Of a DNA stretch of 64,000 nucleotides, positions 13,084-27,079 are shown piece by piece. Below the pieces are notes generated by a model. It saw only the letters and a program-made list of their open reading frames with translations. It did not search any database and had not been told where the DNA came from. Numbering within the stretch: the stretch's first letter is position 1; each line of letters opens with the position of its first letter. The DNA comes from Alitta virens. Lineage: Eukaryota > Annelida > Polychaeta > Phyllodocida > Nereididae. The stretch is from contig OW028573.1 of assembly GCA_932294295.1 (NCBI GenBank), positions 2,490,001 through 2,554,000 of the forward strand, read 5' to 3'. Made by a program: the position numbers and the translations under genes.

Positions 13084-14622
13084 TTCCCAAAACTGTTGGT
13101 CCTAGGCTTTGGCCAGAAGACCCAGGCCACCAGAGGTCAGGGGGTGCCTCTTTGTCCTTTACCCCTTTGTCTTTTGACCGTCATTTGAGAGACCCTAAAA
13201 ACAGGGTGTGAACGTTTTCCACCTCCTCAGCAATAAAGTATCATTATTGTGTCCCAGGCGTGTCATGTGCAACTGTTACCCAATATCCAAACATCAGTGT
13301 GGACCTTCGCATTGATCTCATCAACCAAACCAATAATTTTGGGTTTTATTGCTTTATGAATTTACTGCCCACTTGAGGTCCATGATTAACACCTTGACCA
13401 GATCGGCTAATTCAATTAAGGGACTCTGTTCTTTAGTCTGGTCAGTTATTGAATTAGGTACTACACTGTTCTGGCTCCTGTTATTGATTTATTTTCTTGT
13501 TTTCTAGACAATGAATGTTTTCTCCATTTTATGGCTGCTGTAAAGGTCGAATGAAGGTCACTTTTTCACACCGCTGCCATTTCATGAATACGATAAGTAC
13601 AATGCAAAGTTTGAAAGTGCATTTCAATACAATACAGCAAATGCATTCAGTGTAATGAAAGAAGAATGCTGTCACAAACGTTTTATGGCGTACTTTTCAA
13701 ACCATGTCACTCCATGTTCAAACTATGCGATTTTCCCAAAATTTCGAGGTCTTAGCAATCGGATTAAGACGCCCATGGTGGAACATGTACCTTGCATGCT
13801 TAATGGAAGTGCATTTTAAAGAGGTTAAGCTGTTTGCTATTGCTATACATTATGCATCGACCAACAATATTGGTGTGAATATTGACAGGCTAGGGGGAAA
13901 TAGCATTGCTGTGGGAATTCATTGCAATTGGCTATTGACGTAGAATGCCTCTGAAGCCACCTGTTCAGGCTGTTAGGTGGAGGGCTCATTGACATAACAA
14001 TTCATTGGAGATCATGCGAGCACTCAGGGACCCAAGTTTCAGTGTCTTCCACCAGGGGGTCTTTAATTGGCCTTGCTCCGAAAGGGCCCACCAGGTGCGG
14101 GGCTGGGTGAGGGTGCTAACCCTGGAGGGTTCTCGTCATTCTCTGTATACGTCATAACATCCGCTATGCTTTGCGTCTTGACGTCGTCATTGTGCCACGA
14201 CGCTATTATACAGCGTCATTGTGACGTTTCCCATTCAAGCGAACCGTCAGTCTGATATGTTTGTTCACGTTGTTCAGCCTTGCATTAAAATTGCACAGCA
14301 TTTGTCAGCAATTGGCTTGTTAGGGACGCTGTGCCTGCACAGGATCAGGTTGCTTCTTCGAAATACCGTGGGGCCAGATGCTTGCAACAGCAGCATGTTT
14401 GACGTTCGGCGAATAAGATTTTTTTTTTTTTTTTTGGTAAAATAATACCCATGGTAGAATTACGTTTTCAGCATCTGTTGTAATGTGGTCTGCAATGTGG
14501 CCCATTTAAGCATTACACAGCAAATCTAATCATGTGACTTTAACAGGTACACTGTGCATGGTGTCCATACATATTGCCATTGGCCTTGTGGTGATCTAAG
14601 AAGTTCACAAGAAGTTTCTATT

Positions 14623-14670
14623 TTCTATTGAATAGAACGCAATGAGTTCTGTTGAATAGAACGCAGCACT
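14623..14670. repeat. 24-bp period direct repeat
   Basis: TTCT(A/G)TTGAATAGAACGCA occurs at 14623 and again at 14647. Small local duplication with no other feature. Confidence 0.8.
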
Positions 14671-17600
14671 TCCTGTGCTTTAATAATGTCAAACTATCAG
14701 GGATCAGATGCATTCACCAAAAGATTTCTTCCACTGATACAATACATGCTGTTTTGTATTCGTCAGTGTACAGCAACACACTCCATTGCTTTTTAGCATG
14801 CAGATCTTTGCTGCTAATGTCTTGTTCCTTTGTCTGAGACTTGTAGTTAACCACAGCAGTGTCAGTTGATTGATGGGAAATATGTGTGTCTGGTGTCCTG
14901 TGGATGTCTAACTTGCGTTGCTAGGCACGCGGGTTGCTGTCAGGTGTGGAATTTGCACCTCTCTTGATGATATATTATGGATGACTGTCAACTGAGATTG
15001 CTGTCTTGTAGATGGCACTTGTATAATTGGCTTATCCTGTAAACCGGATGTAAGAAAAGTGAACATTTGTTTGAGCAATAACAACTCACAAAAGATAAAG
15101 AAAAGTTTTTTAAAACAAATGCCTTGCTTTGTTTTTAAGCATGCAAACTATAAGAGCTTATTAGTCTCTTCATGGAGCCATGGGAGTACTCTTGGCTCCA
15201 GGTCTCCTCTTCCTGTACCACGACGCTGTGAAAGTTTCCTATACCTCATACATCGTGGATTGAGTCACCAACTTTCCTGAAGGTCATCTCAGCCTCAGTC
15301 GGGTTCAGTGACTTGTATGCACCGTGGGTTGAAGTACCAATTGGAACCCACCAAAAACGCCAGCTTATGGTATAAGGTTATGCTCAGCGCTTGCAAATTG
15401 TACATAATGCGACCCTACCTCAAGGTGGTCAGCTTATTACTACTTCCTATTTGACCTTTATCCGCCCCAATAGCCATCCCGTGACCATGCCATAATGCCG
15501 GACTATTTCCAAGCAATTTGACTTCCACTCTCAGACTTCGTGATTGGTAGGGTGACTCGGGTCCATGGGACAAGAACGATCGGCCAATTTGTCTTTGTTT
15601 CTGGTTGTCACTAATTGAGTTACAATATTGTTTTCGTTGTATTTTTCTTGAAACAGTGGTTTGCTCTTAGGTCTTTTGGTCTGTCCATTGTTGTTTTGTA
15701 AGCCGAGATGATCCTGACTAATCCAGCCCTGAAATGTGTCTCTCTGCATGTGTCTTTGTTTCCGTATATTTTTCCAGGTGCGGTCTAATGTTCTGAACTG
15801 TTATTCACAAAAAAAGAAGACATATCTCTGCAAAATATTCAACATCAACTTAACAGATGAGGCCAATAATCAAGTTATCACAGTTTTATGAAATTCACTC
15901 GCAAACCTAAACCTGCCTGATCAAGAGATGTTGGAGACATAAAGAAGTCTCTGCTGTAAAGAGACATAAAGAACTCATCTATATTTCACAACGTGCACCT
16001 GGGGCTTAGGTAGTCAACTGTCTGGGTTGACTGTATCTTGTCTGCAGGACAGGGTCACCGCTGCTCACTACATTGGCTCTGATTATGGTAGGGACATGGC
16101 TGAATTTAATATCAGAATATATCGGGTGATGTGGAGTAGAATGTAGACCCCTGCAGTTGATGATTTATTTTAGAAAGAGTAGTGTTTACTGGTTTACGAA
16201 TGTTGAATGCGTAAGATGCAAGTAAGTTATATTTTAAGTCAGCATAAGAAGATGATCGGCACAGGAACTGCACCACAAAGGTGACCAAAAAATAGCAAGC
16301 TTATGAAGTATCTTGCTGGCACGGATATAGAGTATAGCTTTCCCTATAAGCCAAAGAAACAGCTTTGCCTCTTGATCTGAGCCGTTTAAGACATACGAGG
16401 CAGGATTGACCAGACGACAGACTACGAGGGCAAGCTTGATTTCCCCCAGCCAGATGCAGTCTTCTTCCTGCAGCGCTTGGGAGCTCATGGGTGGGGCTGC
16501 AGGTTGCGAGGCATCTCCAGAGCCATGAAGTTGTTTATCACATGAGCAGCTCATGGGGGCTCTTTTGCCCCGCCCTCTATGCCATTTCTCGATTACGTTA
16601 CAAGAAAGAATGGATGTTGTACCAAATAAGCTGCAGAGGTCGCTGCTGCCTACCCCCTGGTGGCAAGGTGAAAGGGCGCCATTATTACATGGTGTCTCGT
16701 GTGGTTTAATGCCGTCATAGCCATGTTATTCTTCCTCTGGTTGGCCATTTTTGTTCTCAAATGAGCCAGATAATCTTCAAGCCTTGTCGGGTAGCTAATG
16801 AAGAAGCATCATTAATTCTGATCCTGTCCTGGCTCCGACCGCCCATCGGCTGTCCTTCCATTTAATGGCCCATTCTCTCAGTAGTCAGGTATGATGATAG
16901 CATGTTGTTGGCTTATCTATATATGACACGTTGTCCCCATGGCGTACAATGAATACAAACACTATTGGGTTCAGTTTCATTTTGACAAGAGGCTCTGTTG
17001 TGAAACTGGTTATTAGACGATATCATGCAATATCGAAGCACTTAAAACATTAAACAGTCTGCACCATTTATATGTTGCTTCCTTTCATGAATGCCCACAA
17101 GTTGGAAACAATTTGCTAGAAAAAAAGAAGCCGTGGGGATGACCTGAGATAGGCAGATGACCATTGACCATCCCAGGGCATGGGGCTTGAAGTCCTTGAA
17201 CTGGTACTTCATGTTTACAATTGTCGTACATCACGTTGCGGGCGTCGTAGACAGCGTTTAGCGTCTGTCGGCAGCGTCGTCGGGCGGCGTCATCCAGGGT
17301 ACAGAGAAGGAGACAGTGGTGCGCCCTGCCAGCGCTAGTCTACTTAGCTCTACTCTGTCCTATTTGTATTTGCATTTCACAAATGGGGGACCTCCATCCT
17401 GAGCTATCCTGGCTCCCACTATAATAACCAAGCACCTCCCTAATAACGCACAGCCTTGCTTTACGCTCGCTCCCTTTATCAGTGTTTATGACGTACATTT
17501 GACGGTGTTTTCTCGCCGCATGCACAACTCAGCTAGCTACTTCATGTCTATGACGCTTGCTTCGCTGTACCTATATGAGTAAACTGTGCTTTATGGAGTG

Positions 17601-20600
17601 AGCATAGGAACTCCTATGGAAAGTAAATGGTGAGTCACCAGCTAGTTTTTAGTTCATATTTATTTGCCTGCAGTACTATTGTCGACTGCATGAAGTTCCC
17701 AAAACTTCTTGTTTACCCTATGCGTGTGTGCTGCTTGAATGGGCCCTAATGGTAATTGACCGATTATTGTTTCAGTCAAGCCGAACAAAGAAAGCAATAT
17801 CCTGGATAAATATGATTAGTTCTCGTTAGCAAGCCCCATCTAAATTCACAGTGAATTGGTGCTATTAGTGTATTTGCAGCCAGATCATATTCGATGGTGA
17901 GATCTGCCTCTCTTGCAGGGGTCATTCTCTGCTAAGTGCGGGTCATTCTGGGAGCTGAGGGCCATCGACTGGTCACCACGGGTGTCCTTTGACTGGTCAC
18001 AGCGAGGGCCCTTGCCTGGGCACATGAGGTCCTAGTGTGACTTGTCTGCATTTGACAGAGGTCATTGACACCTTCAGCTGCGAGCTGCTTTGGCCCGAAA
18101 TCTCCTGGGTGCCCTGGGAGGTTTGCTTATGAAAATCCGCTAATGGTTTTCATTCATGAGGAATAAGGCCTGAGCATTCCTGCCATTGAGGTCGGGGCTG
18201 GTTTCCTGCAGATGTAACCTGACAACCATTACCTTGCATAGCATGGAGGCCAAGGTCATCTGCTGGGTCAGAGGTCATGCTTTCAAGGTTAAAGATCAGG
18301 CTGTCTAGGGTGACTATGTGACCTGGTGGTTTTCATCACTGACCTCCGGGGGAATCATCCCCTGCACATGTCCGGGGGATCCAGGAGGGCCCCAGGTGTG
18401 GATGTCAAAAAATACACAGTTGGGGGCTCCAGTCATGATTGTCATGCACCAGTTAAATATGAGCATTCCTGTTCAAATAAGTTTCGACATAACGCCGATA
18501 GGATCATATAGCCAGCACCTGGTCACTGATTTTACTTTTAAACTAATATCCTACCCCCAGTTTATGCCGTGCACTGCTAATCCTTGAGATAGTTTTGCCC
18601 CTTTTTGTCATTTGATGAGCTATTTATTTGACCATAACATGGCATAAAGGTCTACAGAAGTCATAAATCATGCGTCTGTTAACAACATTTTGTAGGGCAT
18701 GTCATCCTTTTATGATGCTATATAACAACAAATAACACCAGTGTGGACATAAGTGGCTGTAAATTGATTGTGTGTCACTAGCAGAGAAGTAGCTGCAAGA
18801 AAGAGTTATAACTGAACAGTGACCTTACAGAGGGCATCTTATCTGTTTGCACAATCGTAAGGGCTTGGTCCCTCGGTCCCCGGGTAGCCATTTTCCCTCT
18901 GTGTTAGCTACATCATTTCAGCATTGAAGCCCCCCACTGCCCCATTGCCCGTTTCCTCATTTCTTGCTCTCCCCAAGCCTTATTGCTTTGCATTCTTCAA
19001 TTTCTTGCGGCCTCCTTTTTATTTTTTTTCAATGCAAATCCGCACTGTATGCTTGGCATATTCTTTTTTTGCATACAATGTAATTCTAGCCCACTTTACT
19101 CATGAGAATGAACTATATGGGCGAATCATCCCCTGCACATGGCCGGGTAGGCGAATGGTGGAAATTTACATTTTAGGCAGTCTTAAGCAATGAATAGCTC
19201 TGGTAATGAAATTCTAATGGAAAGTTGCATGTACTGTACTGTAGTCTGACACATGCTCTTGACAATTAAATTATAATTTCCTCCCAGTTGGGCAGTTCAG
19301 TCAGCCATTCACGCTTCAAAATCGCCAAATGTGCAGTCTTCAACAATGCCGCAGTGAGTGCCAATATTAACCTAGTTGTAGTCTCAGTTGGCGTGTTCCC
19401 TGTCACATTTGATGTTTTGAGAAGATGGAACGTTCCGAGCGTTCGATTTGCCGCTTTGTGGTTGGTCACGTGATCCGTGGCTGTCACATGCAAAAGAACG
19501 CTTTGGACGCGTCGCAAATTACGTTTGGACGACATGGGCATGACACAACAATTGCAGGGTGGGATCCACACCCCAATTTAGACTAAAACGTTTGAAATTA
19601 ATAAAAACGGGGAAACATTGAGGACGTTGTGGATATCGTGCTCTGACAATGACCTACTAAGAGCAATCATTACGAATGCTACTGTCGTTTTTCTTTTAAT
19701 TTGGCATTTATAATAAACAATAATTATTGTTGACTTTCACATCCGTGGGAATATGACTCCCTCGCTTCCACTAATAACTATTCTTTTGTCATGCTATTTT
19801 ACTGCACTATAATAGAGTTCGTATAGTCTTCGATACTCTTCATTATGCATGTATCTTGTATCGCCCAGGGCCATGGGATATGATCAGCTGTGATTTCCTA
19901 TCATAAACGATGTCTTTCATTCTCCAGTTGTGCTGGATCCCACCATCTTCCTGGCCCCCAGGCTACTTCCTTATCACAACATATAGTTCATCTGAATAAA
20001 TGACAGATCTGTGGTCAGAAATGACCTTCGGCTGTCCTCTGACCTTCGCAGACCTCTGTCATGCTTGGACCTCTCTGACCTTTCAGTTTTTGCTCGGGGA
20101 CTTGATCCTTCTTTCATCACAAGCCACTTTTGACTGCTGATGCATCTTGCTGCTTTCATCCATGGTCCAATCTCCATCATGATCCTCAACCATCATCCAT
20201 CCTTGATCGTGGTTGCTGAGGCTGATTGCATCTCATTCCTGGAAGGCCTGTCAGGTCATAGAGGTGAGCTTGTGTAGAATGGTGTCTGTGATTTTTCAAA
20301 ACAAACCTTCAGCACTCGCACGTGGCTGTGAGAGGGTGTACCCACTGAGACAGCCATACCATGCTGACACCATTTTGGATACTCGCTATGTGTTTGCATT
20401 TCTCATTGGAAAGCTGACAAAATTAATTGGTTAGTCATCCATTTTAAACTAGCAGTATTGATATCGAAGCATCTTGAATAATGAACGGGCTGTCGTGTTC
20501 TAGGAGGACAGGTCAGTCCAGCCAACTTCCGCCCATCTGTCTTCCTCACTAGGACCTTTTTCTTCCAGACCGGTCCTTAGCCGTGACCTTCATCATTGCC

Positions 20601-23600
20601 CAAGGTCACGATGATTATCCTAGTGCTACACATTTCCGCCAGGGGTGGGGTCAGTTGTATATATCATATCCGCTTCCGGGAGTTTGTTCTTCTCGGTTTC
20701 CTTGTCTGAAGAGCCACGTGAGCTCCTCCACTGTATGATAATACAGTGTATGTCCAAAGTAAAGCCAAGACATAAGCTTGCAACAATGCAAGAAAGAGAG
20801 CAAGAACCACAAAATATTTGCCATGGCAAATGCACGTATTATCTGGGTATACCACTACAGATATGTCATGAATTGCCTTTGAAGCACATCAAAGAACATC
20901 AGTATCTGACATGTACAGATAATATGCTCCTTAGCGTGATTTCCAAATTGCTTTTATCGTGGCATTAATTGAAAATATGACAAGTGTGACTGGGCTGAAA
21001 GGCAAGATTTCCGCTTCAAAAGCTGACACATGAAGATTTGAATGATCTCATCTTTTTCCAGGTTTTTGCTCCCAATATGGGTAATGCACATTGAACCCTT
21101 TTACAACATATGTTTCTGAAGGAACCTGAAGCATCTCAGTCACCACAAAACGACAGACCAGGCAAGTGGAATGACGGTATAAAGAACGTGGCTATGAATA
21201 TATGATTGGTGTTGCGGACCGTGTGCTGCATCCTCCTATATTGGACTCGTGTCACCTTCCCTGCTCGTCACTCTTGTAGATTAATCCATAAGACTATTTC
21301 CTTGGGCGTCTGACTTGCCTCTGGTGATTTAACTCGCACTTTGTCATAGATTTGGTGGGAAATTTCATTTACTTAGCAAATAGCATACCCTCCAGGTACT
21401 TCTAATGAACACACACTCTGTGTGGAGAGAAACTGGCCAGAGGGACACCTATATCTGCATGTAGACAGACTGGCAGACAAATTGTCACATTTTTTGTCTC
21501 CTAAGCTTGGTATTAATTATAGAATATTGCATATTATGTTGACGATGTAATCTATGTCAGATATGGGATTTAGAACACATCTCACGTCCTACATTGTTGC
21601 ATTCATTGTAGTCAGTCTACGCCATAAGTGTGCTTTGTATAACTAAACACAATTTATGTGCAGATTTCATTGTTTTTGTGTTGCCATTCCTAAAAACACA
21701 CAGTGAACACCAAATCAATCGCCATGATTTACAATGCATTTATCTGATGTTATGCTATCATTTAAGTGAAAGGACATTGTTATTCAATACAGACAAAGTA
21801 TAGTATATGTATATCTGTCACAATCTGTGTAAGTACAGCTGTTCCCATGCCTTTCAATGGCACCAGAATTTACAAGTATGGTGATGGACATTTGAGCTGA
21901 CTGCCTGTCTGTCAATATGGCTACAAGTGCAATGACATTGTCCTCAGTGGAACTCGTCTGCTTTTACAAGTTGCCACTTAGGAACATAATTGCCAAGCAA
22001 TCGACAACTGTATTCTCATAAGTGATTGACTTGGCTGTTCATGCTTGTCAGTGGAGGCTTGTAAGGTTGTCAGTCAGATGACCTTGGGCATTTGTTTACT
22101 TTGACTGTGACGTTGGACGTGAGCTTCTACGGCATCGCAGTGGAATTTCTTGAGGGCACCTTCTTGTGGAGGACAAGTTATGTTCAGCAGTCATAGGACA
22201 CTGAATGCCTTGTTTGGGAATAGGTAGATGATGCCATTCATATTTGAAGGATTAAACAATTTATCACTAAAAATTAACAGGAAATGGATTAAGAAATCCT
22301 TAACATACAGAATTCGGTGAGGTAAGTGGTCCTTCAGAAAATCAGTGTTAGGCTATATTTTGAAATATGGGGACAATAGTAGACCTGTCGCCATGGTTGA
22401 AAACAGTTCCTGTAAAGTTGTGTATAGATTCCCCTTTCATGGAAATGCTAGATGTTTGAGCAGGGAATGGCGAGGATTCACTAAGACCACCTGTTGACCT
22501 TTCAGTTGGAGAATAAAGATGGTTGTCAACTGTTCCAGGCTCGTTTATTGCAGTTTGATGTGGAGTTACGTCCTGTCTGGAACTGGAGACGATCCCTTTG
22601 ATGCTCATGTGGAAAGAGGTTGTCCAAGGCTGGCAACTTGCTGGGCGATAAGGAATGCCCTTCTAAGAGGCTATTTCAACGAGTCAGCTTGTGTTTTATG
22701 CATGAAGGTTTTGGTTAGATTTTAAAGGCTCAACTCTCTTTTGTGACTTTTTCTTGGCTTTTTATATAATATTTTTTAGTATCCTTTTCATTAATTTTAA
22801 GTCATGACAGTTCCTTTTCTTTTATCTCAAGGAAATTTTTTAATGAGACTAGAAGGAATTGAACCCGCTAAAACATTTCCATTGATTTTTTTTAAATTTG
22901 TCATCATTTCACAGAATATCAACCTGAAACCCCCCCCCTGTCAACTTGTAACGCCATCTATTGAGAAGGGATAATCACGCGAGAGTATCGTTAATCAAGT
23001 GATTTGATGACAGTGATTGATTAGTTTCACACGTCCAAAAAAGTAATGGATAAAGGGACACATTTCATGAACTGTGGAGAAACATAAAACACATTTCACA
23101 CCTTTGAGTTTAATGTTAGCAAGAAAAAAAATAACATTGGGTCCTTCAGGTGAATAGCACTTTGCTTCAGATGTGTTTTGTTCAACTGGTAATAAAAAGA
23201 TAAGATAAGATATATTTGATTTAAAGTCGTATGCAAGAACAGATAACAAGCAGAAGCTTTTGCTCGACTAGAATAAAAAGATATGACAAATAAAATATGT
23301 ACAGATGAAAAAAAGCAATGCACAATGCAATTGGTTGAAACATAAAGGATGCCACTAAGAAATTTAGATGAAAGAAAATGCATAGAGAATATATGTGCTA
23401 TATACAGTATAACACACCTACGCAGTTTGTTATAGAATGATAAACTGCACTGAAAATTATTTATGGTCATTGCTGAGCAAAAACGTCCAGGGACCATATA
23501 AGGCGATTGCGTTTGATAAATTACAGCGGATCGAATCAATGGTGCACCCAGAATAAACGTATCCCACAACTGGGCAAATAACACATGTGAATTGCAGTGA

Positions 23601-24996
23601 ATATAATGGCCTATTCTAACTGCAATGAAACTGGTCCTTTTATGTTGACCTTTTAAGAGGCTTTGCTTAGTATGCAGTACACGTAATATGTATAACCCAC
23701 TTCAATAACATTTTGTAAACAAGTCATAGGTGTGCTTTATCATGTGTTAGGTATTTGTAGTGGACATGGAATACACGTACTTTCCTCATTGGATTGATAC
23801 CATTCTTGTTTACCACCAGTGCTCAAGCTTTATCAGTTCAAATGCTGTAGGGGTGGGAAATTAGGAGATAATGGCTGAACAATCCTCAGTTGTACATTCA
23901 CTGCATCAGGTCGGACTATAGTGAAGTGCTAGACATAACGATAAATGCTGTGAAAGTAGTGAAACTCAAGCTGGAGCATGAAGCTAGCCTTTCAGCATTA
24001 CCATGATAGAGTGATGCTACATTGACAGTGAGCCTTATCCATAAACTGGAGATAAACTCCAGCCATGTCCATGTCCATGAATATACATCCAAGCGATTGA
24101 GCAGCTTTAGAGGTGAATCTGCTTAAAATAGTAATGGAGTCTGCAAAGCTCAACAAGCTGCATGCTTGGAATCCAATGGTATACCGCTGGGTATATGGTA
24201 TTTGTATGGGGTGTCTGGTTTAGTACACAGGCCTGTAGGCACCATCTCCATATAAAGTTACATTACTGGCTGAGAAGGCATCATTCGGTGTCATGAAAAA
24301 CACACATCTTTATTCTCACAGCATGTTGATGTTCAGCCACAGTGAAGAGGGTTATCAGCTGGTTTTGACTATCTTTTTCGATCCTCCTTTATTGAGTCTT
24401 GCAGTTTGCCATTCAGGGTTCAAAATATTGACCTTCAGTCTTTCAAAGGCTCAAACATTTACTCAGTCAATCTATAATATAATAATTATGTACATTAGTT
24501 ATTCCATATTGGTGTGTACTTCTTTCTGAAAGAAAGCTCAGTATTCATTGATCTGCAATATTGTATTGAGACTTGCTTGGATTATGGTGGGCTGATACCA
24601 GAGACAAATGGGCAAGGTGCAAGGTTGGAGTTCTCTTGGGATGGAAGTGTTCTTTGATGTTGAGAACTGCTGCAGGATTTACAATTCACGCAGTTGGTCT
24701 ATTTGCTCCTGCAGATCAAAAAATATTGGCAACACAAGTGCCTTCCCAAATGTTGCAGAACAAAACCTTTTTTTTTTATTAGAGCAGCTCATTTTGTAAC
24801 ACGAATTACACGAATGAGGATTATTACACACACATTAGAGCTTGCAACATTTCCTGGTACTTTGCATGAGGTGTCATGCACATGCATGCACTTGGCAGCT
24901 TGTCACACGTAATAAATGCAGTTTTTAAGTGTTGAACGACCATTGTTCATACGCAAATGTTTAATTGAGGTGCAAAGAGGGAGCGTTCGCTTGCCG

Positions 24997-25020
24997 TGAC
25001 CTTTGACCCAGGTCAGGTCA
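24997..25020 (-). promoter_or_regulatory. DR1 nuclear-receptor element plus overlapping AGGTCA half-sites
   Basis: On the minus strand 25008-24997 reads GGTCAAAGGTCA, which contains the spacing of a DR1 element, the preferred site of RXR heterodimers, HNF4 and COUP-TF (NR2F) receptors. On the plus strand AGGTCA follows at 25010-25015 and 25015-25020. The motif match is direct. Occupancy and target gene are unknown. The nearest recognised downstream exon starts at 25918, about 0.9 kb away. Confidence 0.4.
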
Positions 25021-25917
25021 ATTAGAAGGCCCTGTGCGGAGATCACTAAGGTGGTCTGGCACGATCGGTGTTTGAGGATCATTAAACATGAGACAAACGT
25101 GAACAAATGGAAACAAATGGCCAGGGCCTCTCCAGACATCGAGACAGATGGGCCATGGACACCAAAACAGCAGATGCAGTCTGTCAGGATACCCCCTCGC
25201 AATACTGTCTACGCATGCGTGAAACAAGCATGGCTGTGTTTCCGGTCCCTGTAACAGGAGATTTGCCTATAAGCCAGCAACGGAATGTGTTTGTCATGAC
25301 ATCCATTGTTATCTTATCCAATATCCATCACTTTTGTTTTAGCAGCTGCGGTATGAAAGGTCTAGGGGTTTCGGGGGACTTGGGGGCTTCTGTCTTGCCC
25401 GATGATGTCATCTGGTCACATTCCCCTGCGCCCCCCAAAACCAAACCCCAGTGAATCACCCCAAACCCCTTTTCGCTTCACTTTGGCCCCGTCCTGCAAT
25501 TGGGTGCACAGTTATGCAGCAGTCCCATCAGCCACAGCCAAGACTAATCATTTCATTAGATCCATGGAGCCCATCTAGCTAGCACTCTTTGCAGTATCAA
25601 ATTATTTGTTTTGGAATTTGAAACAATACCCGTGGATGTCTGCTTTGCCTGCGCATGAGAAAACTCCACTTACTGTTTCTCTGAGCTCTCTGGTTGGTGA
25701 TTAATTCCAATTTTTTTGCTCAAGAGAGTCGTAGAACTTGTTTGGGTGGACTATTGTGTGTGTTAACATTTAATGGAGTATTTGCACTGGGAAATTATCG
25801 CTTAGGGCCAATTTTTTGCAGTCTTGAGGCGGCTCAGAGTGACATGGCGTCCTCATTTTTGTCTTATCCTTCTTGTTGACCCATTTATTAGACATTAATC
25901 ACCAATTTTTGTTGCAG

Positions 25918-26397
25918 ATGACCTTGCTACTGCGCCTAGATCGGTGGGCCCTGTGAAGTTGCTATTGTGGAGCTGAGTCACTGAGGCACAGAGCAAAGCC
26001 ATTCGGAGCGCAGGACACTTTGCTAGCGTTGTCATAGAAACGCCAAGATGTCTGGAGCCAGTTCCGGTCCACGAGTTGCGATATCTTCCGGATCACTGTC
26101 AAGAATAAACAAGGGGGAACGGCTCAAGTAACCTCTGCTCATTGAAGTGTTTTGTGCAATCAAACAGCAGACCTATTGCAGACATAGGGCAGACCCAAGC
26201 ATCAGCAGCACACCAAGCACGAGAGAGAAAGAGAACTGATGAGATTGTGGTCTACTGACTCTAACGCTGCTCTAACCAAACTCTGCTTGGAATGTCAACT
26301 GAATTCTAGTCGCATCTCAAATCCCATTGATTTCCACAGGGCAATGATGATGAGGAAACTACCCGGGCTTACAGAGCATCTCGTCTCCCATAAAACT
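25918..26397 (+). other. 5' leader exon of the four-TM gene, with several upstream ORFs
   Basis: An acceptor (TTTTTGTTGCAG) ends at 25917 and a strong donor (ACT|GTAAGTAG) begins at 26398. The matching acceptor for the CDS exon ends at 27028. The leader contains upstream ORFs at 25918-25956 (12 aa), 26048-26131 (27 aa, start MSGASSG) and one from 26239 that crosses the junction and stops at TAA 27053-27055. That last frame is the same as the main CDS. Because the exon starts with an acceptor, at least one more exon must lie upstream. Translation of the main CDS is probably limited by these upstream ORFs, which is an inference. Confidence 0.55.
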
Positions 26398-27079
26398 GTA
26401 AGTAGCGCAAGAAAACAGGACGTCAGGGCTAAATAAAGCAACTTAATCCAACATTATTCTCACCGTAATGCCTTCCAAGTAATCAGACTTAATTATTACG
26501 ACGCCATATTAATCTAAAGCGTTATCATGGAATAGTTCGACATAAACAAATCTTCACTGCTGCATGGCGACATTAAATTTGAGAAGTTTTACTAAAAACG
26601 TCCTTCACAGATTTGTACTTTCACTGACTAATGGCCCATTCCGAAAGTGATAAGTCTTTAGGGATTGCAAGGACTTTGAAACTGATAGGGACTTTAAAAG
26701 TCATCTCAGTCTAAATTGGTTGAAATAGGCCTATCCTGTTCATTATTGTGGAAGTCGGAAAGTTCTGTGTCAACTTAATTAGAAATGCACATATAGTTTA
26801 ATTGCCAATTTGATTTATGAACTTATATATATATTTGAATTGCATTGAAGTTATGAGACGTCCATGGGCATTGGTATTCATAATTAGATTACTTTATGTT
26901 CAAACAGGTAAGAAGAACGATAGATGTATAAAAATAAGCTCATAGGATATATTTATGATAATATAAAAGATCTTTCCTTTATACTGGAATATCTTTCAGT
27001 GGCTAATACTAGTAATCATTATTTTCAGACTCAGGTGACCATTGTCATCCCTTAACTCGGACAGTGGTCAGCTGCGTCC

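Larger units (their letters stand above)
4203..25917. other. Long region without recognisable genes
   Basis: About 21.7 kb with no ORF that I can support as coding. It contains a 56-bp tandem duplication at 8345, a perfect palindrome at 9379, a CAGT microsatellite at 10181, an E-box cluster at 11352, G and C tracts near 13045, and CpG-dense patches near 12600 and 17225. It also has a repeated 23-nt motif at 18352 and 19123 and a DR1 nuclear-receptor site at 24997. The exon at 25918 starts with a splice acceptor, so at least part of this stretch is likely to be an intron of the downstream four-TM gene. That is inference. Many TAAT-rich segments could be conserved regulatory DNA, which needs an alignment to judge. 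Confidence 0.45.

Noticed and set aside
23096..23584. 162-codon minus-strand open frame
   Set aside because: Long for the region but AT-rich, with biased Phe/Ser/Leu/Tyr content, no motif and no splice context. Most likely a chance frame or unrecognised repeat debris.
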